Assembly: GCA_040755725.1 (NCBI GenBank)
Contig: JBFMAI010000020.1
Span: 1-64,000, forward strand
Length of the DNA: 64,000 nt
Reading direction: 5' to 3'
From: JBFMAI01 sp040755725
GTDB lineage: Bacteria > Planctomycetota > Phycisphaerae > UBA1845 > Fen-1342
The notes below the pieces were generated by a model that made no database searches, was not told the origin of the DNA, and was given only the letters and a program-made list of their open reading frames with translations. The translations under genes were made by a program, and so were the position numbers. Of this stretch, positions 49,318-55,926 are shown piece after piece (the first letter of the stretch is position 1; each line of letters begins with the position of its first letter).

Positions 49318-49949
49318 CGACCGGTGCGGAGCGTGGCCTCGTATTTGTCGTCGATGACGACGCAGGTGTGCGCCAGATGATCAGCCGCATGGTCCGGTCG
49401 GTCGGCCTGCGTGTCGAAACCTACGCCTCGGTACAGGAGTTCCTGGACCTCTATGATCGACGGCAGACAGGTTGTCTCGTCCTGGATGTCCGCATGCCGG
49501 GTTTGAGCGGCCTGGACCTTCAGGAACGTCTCGCCGGCCTGGAGGTCCCGCTGCCGATCATCTTCATCACGGGGCACGGCGATATCGCGATGGGCGTGCG
49601 TGCGATGAAACGCGGCGCCATGGATTTCATCGAGAAGCCTTTCCAGGATCAGGTGCTGCTCGACGCGATCCACGCTGCGCTGGCGCGGGCCGCAGAATTG
49701 CACGAGGCGGCCCAAGCGCGCGACGATGCACGCGAGCGCCTCGCCACGCTGACGCCGCGGGAGCGCGAAGTGCTGGCCCTCGTCGTGGATGGGCGAGCCA
49801 ACAAGCAGATCGCCGCGCAGCTCGGCACAGCAGAGCAGACTATCAAGATGCATCGCAGCCGGCTGATGAAGAAGATGGACGCTGATTCGCTGCCGGCACT
49901 GGTCCGCCTGGCCCAGCTCGGCGGGGTCGCAGCCAACCCGCGTCGTTGA
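49314..49949 (+). CDS. FixJ/NarL-type response regulator
   Basis: A 211-residue regulator. The receiver domain (about 1-125) has acidic residues Asp14-16, the phosphate acceptor Asp58 in LVLDVRMPG, and the lysine of IEKPF. The output domain (about 145-205) is a LuxR-type helix-turn-helix with LTPREREVLALVVDG and GTAEQTIKMHRSRLMKKM (outlined). The GTG at 49314 overlaps the kinase stop. It is the partner of the PAS kinase. A hairpin follows at 49975. Confidence 0.9.
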   Translation: MTTGAERGLVFVVDDDAGVRQMISRMVRSVGLRVETYASVQEFLDLYDRRQTGCLVLDVRMPGLSGLDLQERLAGLEVPLPIIFITGHGDIAMGVRAMKRGAMDFIEKPFQDQVLLDAIHAALARAAELHEAAQARDDARERLATLTPREREVLALVVDGRANKQIAAQLGTAEQTIKMHRSRLMKKMDADSLPALVRLAQLGGVAANPRR

Positions 49950-49974
49950 TCAATTCCCGCTGCCGCGTGCAGAC

Positions 49975-49996
49975 GGGGCATACGAAGGTATGCCCC
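49975..49996. terminator. Perfect hairpin built from the GGTATGCC word
   Basis: GGGGCATAC (49975-49983), loop GAAG, GTATGCCCC (49988-49996): a 9-base perfect stem with a GNRA-like GAAG loop. It lies 26 bases after the response regulator stop. No T-tract follows, so termination would need another factor. Confidence 0.55.
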
Positions 49997-50146
49997 GCGC
50001 CAAACCAACGTTGCCTTTGATCTGCATTTTGCGCAGCTACCTTTCCTGTAGTACGACCTCGCGCTGAGCCTGCCACAAGGCGGCCGGCTTGAAACGTAGG
50101 GCGTGTGCTGCTGCCGGCGGGCGCGGGGCGCAGGAGTCAGACATCC

Positions 50147-50569
50147 ATGCAAAAAGACGACTTCGGCAACTTGGAAGAGTGGGGGCGTGTGCTGAGCCAA
50201 CTGGAACAGCTGGGGCGGGATCAGCGGCTCGACGAGCACCAGGACGGTCTGGTGCGCTTGTTGCGCTATCCGGACAACTGGCGCTTGCGGGAGGCGGCGC
50301 TCGAGTCGGTTCGCAGCATCAAGCAGCCCACCGAATCGCTCGTCACCGCGGTGCTCCAGATCCTGACCAACGAGGACCTGTATCACGAAGTGCGCGTGCT
50401 GGCCGCCGAGGCCTTAGCGACGCTGCTGCCGGCGGCGCGGGCGGCCAAGGATGGGCGTAACCGCGCGCTAGAACAACGTGCCCTGGAGCAGATGCACGCG
50501 CTGCTGGATGCCGTGCATCCACCGGTGCTGCATCAGGCGGTGCAGCGCGTGCTTCCGACGATTGAGTGA
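50147..50569 (+). CDS. HEAT-like repeat protein
   Basis: A 140-residue helical protein with two or three HEAT-type helical pairs (LVRLLRYPDNWRLREAALESVRSI, LVTAVLQILTNEDLYHEVRVLAAEALATLL, in outline). Such small alpha-alpha superhelices are protein-binding scaffolds. The ATG at 50147 has AGGAG 10 bases upstream. It lies before the transhydrogenase operon in the same direction. The partner is unknown. Confidence 0.65.
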   Translation: MQKDDFGNLEEWGRVLSQLEQLGRDQRLDEHQDGLVRLLRYPDNWRLREAALESVRSIKQPTESLVTAVLQILTNEDLYHEVRVLAAEALATLLPAARAAKDGRNRALEQRALEQMHALLDAVHPPVLHQAVQRVLPTIE

Positions 50570-50632
50570 ACCGTCTCCCTGTACAGGCCGCGCGGCAGTG
50601 CGTGCGGTACCAGATCGAAGGATACAGCAACC

Positions 50633-51796
50633 ATGATCATTGGGATTCCGAAAGAGATTCTGCCCGAGGAACGACGCGTCGCCGCCTTGCCCGAAACCGT
50701 ACGCAAGTACGTTGAGCTGGGTTTCGAGGTCCTCGTGGAGACACAGGCCGGGGGCGGGGTCTTCCGCCCCGATGACGAGTACGTCACCGCGGGCGCGCGG
50801 ATCGCACCGGACGCCGTCAACCTGTACCAAAGCGCGGACATCGTGCTGAAGGTGAAACAACCACACTTCAACCAGTCCGCCGGCCGTCACGAAGCGGAAA
50901 TGCTCCGCGAGGGTTCGGTCCTGGTTACATTCTTGCACCCCGCCGCACCGGCGAATCACAACATGGTCCGTACATTGCGCGACCGCAACATCACCGCGCT
51001 GACGATGGACGGCATCCCACGCACTTCGCGGGCCCAGACGATGGATGCGCTCACCTCGATGAGCACGGTGACCGGCTACAAGTCGGTGCTCATCGCAGCC
51101 AGCCACTTCCCGCGGTTCATCCCGATGATCGGGACGGCCATCGGGGCGATTCAGCCGGCGGAAGTCCTGGTGGTCGGCGCCGGGGTGGTCGGGCTCCAGG
51201 CGATCGCGACCGCAAAGCGCCTCGGCGGCAGCGTGAAGGCCATCGACATCCGGGCGGACGCGCGCCGTGAGGCAGGGAGCCTCAAGGGTACCAAGGTCGT
51301 CGGCTTCGAGGTGCCGGAAGACCTGGCCGTCGGCGAGGGTGGCTACGCCCGGGCCCTGCCGGGCGAGTGGCTCGAACGTGAGCGTACCTTGCTGCGGGCC
51401 ATCGCGCCTCAGATGGACATCATCATCCTCAGCGCACTGGTGCCGGGGGAAATTGCACCGGTCCTTGTTACCGAGGACACGGTGCGCCGCATGCGGCCGG
51501 GTTCGGTCATTGTGGACGTGGCCATCGACCAGGGCGGCAACTGCGCACTGACCGAGGCTGGGCGCGAGAGCGTCGCGCACAACGTGCATGTGTGCGGGAC
51601 CGCGAACATCCCGGGCTCGGTCGCCGTGGACGCCACCTGGCTCTACGCCCACAACATGCTGCACTACGTGCAGAACATGTTTCCGAATGGGCCGGGCACA
51701 ATCAACGTTGACGACGAGATCGTGCAGCACTCGCTCGTGACGCGCGATCGCCGCATCATCCACCAGGGCGCGCTCAAGGCAATGGGAACGGAGTAA
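50633..51796 (+). CDS. pntAA: Proton-translocating transhydrogenase subunit alpha-1 (NAD-binding)
   Basis: A 387-residue protein of the alanine-dehydrogenase/PntA family. The N-terminal half starts IIGIPKE and has KVKQP. The Rossmann fold has VVGAGVVGLQAIATAKRLGG and AIDIR (given in outline). The last part carries the GTANIPGSVAVDATWLYAHNML region (outlined) that contacts the membrane domain. It binds NAD(H) in the dI domain. The gene is followed by the alpha-2 and beta genes, the split three-gene order seen in Rhodospirillum rather than the fused PntA of E. coli. The ATG lies at 50633. Confidence 0.92.
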   Translation: MIIGIPKEILPEERRVAALPETVRKYVELGFEVLVETQAGGGVFRPDDEYVTAGARIAPDAVNLYQSADIVLKVKQPHFNQSAGRHEAEMLREGSVLVTFLHPAAPANHNMVRTLRDRNITALTMDGIPRTSRAQTMDALTSMSTVTGYKSVLIAASHFPRFIPMIGTAIGAIQPAEVLVVGAGVVGLQAIATAKRLGGSVKAIDIRADARREAGSLKGTKVVGFEVPEDLAVGEGGYARALPGEWLERERTLLRAIAPQMDIIILSALVPGEIAPVLVTEDTVRRMRPGSVIVDVAIDQGGNCALTEAGRESVAHNVHVCGTANIPGSVAVDATWLYAHNMLHYVQNMFPNGPGTINVDDEIVQHSLVTRDRRIIHQGALKAMGTE

Positions 51797-51828
51797 CGGA
51801 CACCCTGCGGCGCAGATGAGAGGATGCC

Positions 51829-52119
51829 ATGTTCGACGTGCTTCTCATGGTCGTGATCTTCGTGGCGGCGTTCGGCATCGGCTATGCGCTGATCATCCGC
51901 GTACCCCAAATGCTGCATACGCCCCTCATGTCCATGACCAACGCCATTTCGGCGGTCACGATTCTGGGCGCCCTCCTGCTGTTCTCCGTGCCGACGACCC
52001 GCGCCGAGAAAGTGCTGGGTGGCGTCGCGATCGTCACGGCGATGTTCAACGTGGTTGGCGGCTTCGTGATCACCGATCGCATGCTCGGCATGTTCAAGAA
52101 GAAGGACGCGGCGGTGTGA
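51829..52119 (+). CDS. pntAB: Transhydrogenase subunit alpha-2 (membrane)
   Basis: A 96-residue protein with three or four membrane helices (VLLMVVIFVAAFGIGYALII, AISAVTILGALLLFSVP, VLGGVAIVTAMFNVVGGFVI, in outline) and a short basic C-terminus. It forms part of the proton channel together with the beta subunit. The ATG is at 51829, and it follows the alpha-1 gene by 32 bases. Confidence 0.92.
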   Translation: MFDVLLMVVIFVAAFGIGYALIIRVPQMLHTPLMSMTNAISAVTILGALLLFSVPTTRAEKVLGGVAIVTAMFNVVGGFVITDRMLGMFKKKDAAV

Positions 52120-52177
52120 TCTTGCTCACGAGGATACTCGGGTCCCCGTGAACCCGGCCGGAAGGCAGAGAGTGACT

Positions 52178-53683
52178 ATGTCAGGCCTTTGGATCGATCT
52201 TGGGATTATTCTGATCCTCGTAGCGGGGATCGCGCAGTTCCGTACGCCGCGGGCTGCCCGGAGGGGGAACCTGACAGCTGCTGCGGCGCTGCTGTGTGCC
52301 GTCATCGCGGTCCTGGTTCGGCACGGCGTACTCGACGTCCCGCTCGTCGCAGTCGTGGCCGTGCTGGGCAGCTGCTTCGGCGGCTGGGTGGCCACGCGTG
52401 TGAACATGATCCAGATTCCCGCAATGGTTGCCTTCCAGCACGGCGCCGGCGGCGTCGCCGCGCTCCTCGTTTCATTCGTTGAGCTGACCCGCGACTCTGT
52501 GGAACCGCTCGCACGAACAGCTCAGATCGCCGCGCTTCTAGGTCTTGTAATCGGAGCCGCGACATTCAGCGGCAGCCTGATCGCGAGCGGGAAGCTGGCT
52601 AACCGCCTGCAGCAGACGCCCACGAATCTACCGCGCCACAATCAACTGCTAGTTGCGAACCTGGCCGTGCTAATCGTGCTCGGCGTCTGGGCCGGTGTGA
52701 CTGCCAGCGCGGGTTTGGTTCTCGTGACGTCTTTGGCGCTAATAATTGCCGGCGCCGTAGTGCTCGGGGTCATCTTCGCCATTCGTATCGGTGGCGCGGA
52801 CATGCCCGTGCTGATCTCGTTCTTGAATGCGACCGCGGGGTTGGCGGCGGCGTTCTGCGGGATCGCGATCGGCAACCGCCTGCTCATCGCGTGCGGGGCC
52901 ACGGTGGCTGCGTCCGGCTCAATCCTCACCCACGTGATGTGCCGGGCGATGAACCGCGGCTTGACCGGTGTATTTGCAGGCCTGCGGCCACACATCGCAG
53001 CAGGTCCTTTGTTGCCCGCGGCTGCTGCAACTCCGAAGGAGCCGAGCGAACTCTCCGCAGCGAAGCCTGCCGATCCGTGCATCCGCGCTGCGCAATTGCT
53101 CCGCGCTGCGCAGCGCGTGATCATCATCCCCGGCTACGGCATGGCCCTGGCCGAGGCATCGGAAGAGGTCGTCCGACTGGGGGAACAGCTGACCGCGCTG
53201 AACAAGGAGGTCTTGTTCGCGATTCACCCGGTGGCCGGACGGATGCCGGGCCACATGCACGTGCTGCTTGCCGAGGCCGAGGTTGACTACGGAAAGCTCC
53301 GCGAACTGAAAGACGTCAATGGGCAGTTTGTCCAGACCGACGTGGCGCTGGTGGTCGGTGCCTGCGACGTGGTTAATCCGGCCGCGATCGAGGCGTCCAA
53401 CACGCCGATATCGGGTATGCCCATATTACGGGCCGATGAAGCTCGGCACGTCGTCGTCTGCAATCTGGATGAGCGCCCCGGCTACTCCGGCGTGCCGAAC
53501 CCGCTGTACCGCAATTCCAAGACCATCCTGCTTCTCGGCGATGCCCAGGCGACGGTGGGCAGATTGCGACAGCAGCTGGAGGGACACACTCATGGAGCCG
53601 CCGCAACCTCCGAAACCGCGTCCCCTCCGCTGGCGCGGGAGCTGGTGGAAAACCCGAGTGGCCAATACAACGCCGCCGAGTGA
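52178..53683 (+). CDS. pntB: Transhydrogenase subunit beta (NADP-binding)
   Basis: A 501-residue protein. About eight or nine membrane helices lie in residues 1-265. The C-terminal dIII domain (about 315-500) binds NADP(H): IIPGYGMALAEA is the fingerprint, then HPVAGRMPGHMHVLLAEA and GACDVVNP, and the GYSGVPNPLY strand. With the two alpha subunits it couples hydride transfer to proton translocation and supplies NADPH. The ATG at 52178 fits the first membrane helix; a GTG at 52148 is an alternative. Its 3' end overlaps the next gene by 92 bases. Confidence 0.92.
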   Translation: MSGLWIDLGIILILVAGIAQFRTPRAARRGNLTAAAALLCAVIAVLVRHGVLDVPLVAVVAVLGSCFGGWVATRVNMIQIPAMVAFQHGAGGVAALLVSFVELTRDSVEPLARTAQIAALLGLVIGAATFSGSLIASGKLANRLQQTPTNLPRHNQLLVANLAVLIVLGVWAGVTASAGLVLVTSLALIIAGAVVLGVIFAIRIGGADMPVLISFLNATAGLAAAFCGIAIGNRLLIACGATVAASGSILTHVMCRAMNRGLTGVFAGLRPHIAAGPLLPAAAATPKEPSELSAAKPADPCIRAAQLLRAAQRVIIIPGYGMALAEASEEVVRLGEQLTALNKEVLFAIHPVAGRMPGHMHVLLAEAEVDYGKLRELKDVNGQFVQTDVALVVGACDVVNPAAIEASNTPISGMPILRADEARHVVVCNLDERPGYSGVPNPLYRNSKTILLLGDAQATVGRLRQQLEGHTHGAAATSETASPPLARELVENPSGQYNAAE

Positions 53684-53993
53684 CACGCCCAGCGCCTTCG
53701 CACGCACGCCCCGCTTGGATGCGTTGGTGGGGGCCATCGAGCAACTCGACGACGATGAGCTGCGGCAGCTACCCCTCGTGCTTGCCAATAAGCTGAAGGC
53801 AATGGACCAGCACCGCGCCGCAGAATTGCGGGACCACGTGGGCGCCCGGTGCGATGTGATTTGGCCGGGTGAGGCGGAGTACTTCGACGCCACGTTGGTC
53901 GGCATTGATGTGGAAGCCGGGCTGGCCCAGATATCGCTATCGCGCTACGGTCCCGTGTGGAGTGTACCGCCCTACGCGGTGAGAATAGAATAG
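53592..53993 (+). CDS. Unknown small protein overlapping pntB
   Basis: A 133-residue protein. The first 40 residues are proline- and arginine-rich. The second half (from about 45) is a helix (LDALVGAIEQLDDDELRQLPLVLANKL) and a beta-rich end (YFDATLVGIDVEAGLAQISLSRYGPVWSV, outlined). The ATG at 53592 lies behind GGAGGG. The overlap with the pntB 3' end is 92 bases, which is long. No family is recognised. Confidence 0.5.
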   Translation: MEPPQPPKPRPLRWRGSWWKTRVANTTPPSDTPSAFARTPRLDALVGAIEQLDDDELRQLPLVLANKLKAMDQHRAAELRDHVGARCDVIWPGEAEYFDATLVGIDVEAGLAQISLSRYGPVWSVPPYAVRIE

Positions 53994-54050
53994 AGAATGA
54001 AATGCGCCGCTCGCTTCGCCAGCGAGCTGCACCGACATGGGAGGCGTGCC

Positions 54051-54263
54051 ATGAAGCCTGCTCGAACCCGTCGTTCACCCGAAGCGAAATCAGCCGACGC
54101 AGTGCGCTTGTGCCTTCAGGAGCCAAGGCCCCTGACAGTCACGGAACAGGACATTCGCGAGCGCGCCTATCAGATCTTCTTGGCGCGCGGTGATGTTCCC
54201 GGAAGTCCGCTGCAGGACTGGCTTCGCGCTGAGCACGAACTACGATGCGGCCCCCGCGCCTGA
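54051..54263 (+). CDS. DUF2934-type small protein
   Basis: A 70-residue protein. The C-terminal half has the DUF2934 pattern (IRERAYQIFLARG, then GSPLQDWLRAEHEL). The ATG at 54051 follows GGGAGG 7 bases upstream. These proteins are small, basic and common in proteobacteria and planctomycetes; a role in nucleic-acid binding is only guessed. The stop is followed by the hairpin at 54310. Confidence 0.7.
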   Translation: MKPARTRRSPEAKSADAVRLCLQEPRPLTVTEQDIRERAYQIFLARGDVPGSPLQDWLRAEHELRCGPRA

Positions 54264-54309
54264 TACACGGTACGAGGGGCTGCCTGAATTTACAGGGCTG
54301 AGTCAGTTG

Positions 54310-54337
54310 CCTACCTGCCACATGAACTGCAGGTGGG
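54310..54337. terminator. Hairpin between convergent genes
   Basis: CCTACCTGC pairs with GCAGGTGGG (9 bases, one G-T) around a 10-base loop, followed by CTTTCG. It lies between the DUF2934 gene and the end of the minus-strand phage gene. It overlaps the stop codon of the latter. Confidence 0.4.
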
Positions 54338-54850
54338 CTTTCGTGGACTCTTGGACGATAGTGCCTGGTAACCGCCGCCACGAAATGTCGCGACCAGCAC
54401 GGCTGCACCAGAATAGGCCGTGGCCGAGAACAGCCAGGTCGTCATATCGTCGACGTCGCGCGTGACCACGAAGCTGGCCGCGGCCACCCAGAAGGTCTGG
54501 CAGGCCCAACAGCCGAGGAGGTATTGCAGCGCCCGCCAGGGCAGAGACGTACTCGACACGCGCCGAAGCTCGGCGCGGCGGGTGTCAAGTTCGGCTTCGG
54601 TGAGCGGGACGGCGGCGGCGTGCTGCGAGCCGCGGGCGACATCCTCATCCCACTTCGTCCGGTTGGCGACCTCCCAATTGAGCCGGTTGAGCCGCTGGCG
54701 GCGCGGGTTGTCGCGCACCGCCAAGCGGTACTGGAGCTCCGCCGCCGGGAACGATCCGAAGATCGCCTTCGCCAGCGCGCAAACCGCGAGAGTCCAAACG
54801 AAGAAGGACGCCACGTGCCCCCAATCGGTGATGTCGAAGATGCTCGTCAT
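54311..54850 (-). CDS. Membrane protein at the end of the tail gene cluster
   Basis: A 179-residue protein with a membrane helix near residues 12-32 (ASFFVWTLAVCALAKAIF), a charged middle, and one or two further helices (about 110-165) around LLGCWACQTFWVAAASFVV and WLFSATAYSGAAVLVATF. It has a short cysteine-containing tail. It could be a holin-like or a phage membrane protein. The ATG at 54850 has AAGGAGG upstream. It is the last gene of the leftward cluster. I do not recognise the family. Confidence 0.5.
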   Translation of the reverse strand: MTSIFDITDWGHVASFFVWTLAVCALAKAIFGSFPAAELQYRLAVRDNPRRQRLNRLNWEVANRTKWDEDVARGSQHAAAVPLTEAELDTRRAELRRVSSTSLPWRALQYLLGCWACQTFWVAAASFVVTRDVDDMTTWLFSATAYSGAAVLVATFRGGGYQALSSKSPRKPTCSSCGR

Positions 54851-54902
54851 GTTCCGGGCCTCCTTGCCCTCGAAGTCACTCTGCCGCCCGCGCCGCTCGC
54901 GC

Positions 54903-55223
54903 CTATCGTGCGGCGCACTGCTCCATCCGTTCCCGCATCAGATGCCGCACGATCCTCGCTTCCGCCGGCGCGTTGCTCGGGTCCACAGTGAGGTCGCCGT
55001 TCTTCGGCAGCTTCCAGCCCGCACCGAGCTTGGCGAACAGCGCCGCGATGGCGGGGTCGCGCTCGACCAACCACTTCCGCAACTCGGCTTCGGTGGTGCC
55101 GTTCAGCAGCTCGACGGCGCGGGCCAGGACGTAATCGCAGGCCAGCAGCCCAAGCTCGTCGTCTGGGCAGTAAGCCGTCAGGTGGACGCGTTTTGGACCG
55201 ACGTTGATCGACACGACCGGCAT
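54903..55223 (-). CDS. Unknown phage protein
   Basis: A 106-residue soluble protein. It has VSINVGPKRVHLTAYCPDDEL in the first part, LNGTTEAELRKWLVERDPAIAALFAKLG in the middle, and ends with a basic helix (VRHLMRERMEQC). The ATG is at 55223, close behind the TOPRIM gene stop. I do not recognise the family. Its position in a leftward run of phage genes is the only clue. Confidence 0.5.
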   Translation of the reverse strand: MPVVSINVGPKRVHLTAYCPDDELGLLACDYVLARAVELLNGTTEAELRKWLVERDPAIAALFAKLGAGWKLPKNGDLTVDPSNAPAEARIVRHLMRERMEQCAAR

Positions 55224-55227
55224 CGCG

Positions 55228-55926
55228 TTACGCTCCCTTCGCGCCGCCCATCACCAACCGACGTTCCCACATCCAGTGAATTTCCGCTGCCCACGACGCC
55301 GACGCGAACGCCACGAGCCGCTGAAGCTCCGCGAAGCGCGTGGCGCCGGGATCGCGGTACTCGAAGCCGATATTGACCGCCCCGACGTTCGGCACGCCGG
55401 CGAGCTTTGCGACCTCCCGAGCGAGCCGCCGGCAGCGGCCCCAGACGTTGGCGTCCAGCATCAGGTGGACCATCCGGTAGAACGGCACCGCCGCCACGAC
55501 CAGCGCGAGCTGCGCGTCCGTCGGCAGCGAGCCGAAGAACGCCGTCGCGACCGAGTCGTTGTCCGGCTGGATCGCGGCCGTGACCATCAGCGCGTCGAAC
55601 GGCCCCTCGACCACGAAGAGCGTGTTTCCGCCGACGGCCACACGGTCGGCCTCGTAGATCGTGGTCTTGTGCCCGCCTTCGACCGGGTAGCTCAGCCAGC
55701 GCTTGCGCTGCCGGGCGTCGATCGCTCGCGCCGTGTAGCCCAGGTCCCGGCCGCCGTCGCGCACCGGGAACACGACGCGCCGCTCCTGCTCGTCGAAGCG
55801 CAGATCGAATCGCGCGATGAGCTCGTCCAGCCGCTCGGCCGGTACGCCGCGCCCGACCAGGTAGTCGTAGCCTGGCTGGGCGATGCCCTTCGGCGCCAAC
55901 GGCGCTAGCGAGCTCACATCACGCAC
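55228..55926 (-). CDS. TOPRIM-domain protein, DnaG-primase-like
   Basis: A 232-residue protein. The N-terminal part resembles the start of a DnaG catalytic core (YLVGRGVPAERLDELI, RRVVFPVRDGGRDLGYTARAID). The TOPRIM core is TLFVVEGPFDALMVTAA with the conserved glutamate, and a later acidic strand is HLMLDANVWGR. The zinc-binding and helicase-interaction parts of DnaG are absent. It could be a primase-like phage protein or a nuclease of the OLD/TOPRIM type. The GTG at 55926 overlaps the previous stop. A DNA-processing gene inside a tail cluster is unusual. Confidence 0.65.
   Translation of the reverse strand: MRDVSSLAPLAPKGIAQPGYDYLVGRGVPAERLDELIARFDLRFDEQERRVVFPVRDGGRDLGYTARAIDARQRKRWLSYPVEGGHKTTIYEADRVAVGGNTLFVVEGPFDALMVTAAIQPDNDSVATAFFGSLPTDAQLALVVAAVPFYRMVHLMLDANVWGRCRRLAREVAKLAGVPNVGAVNIGFEYRDPGATRFAELQRLVAFASASWAAEIHWMWERRLVMGGAKGA

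Noticed and set aside
50468..51763. A 431-codon open frame antisense to pntAA
   Set aside because: It is a shadow of high G+C codon usage. The plus strand encodes a full transhydrogenase subunit with all motifs.
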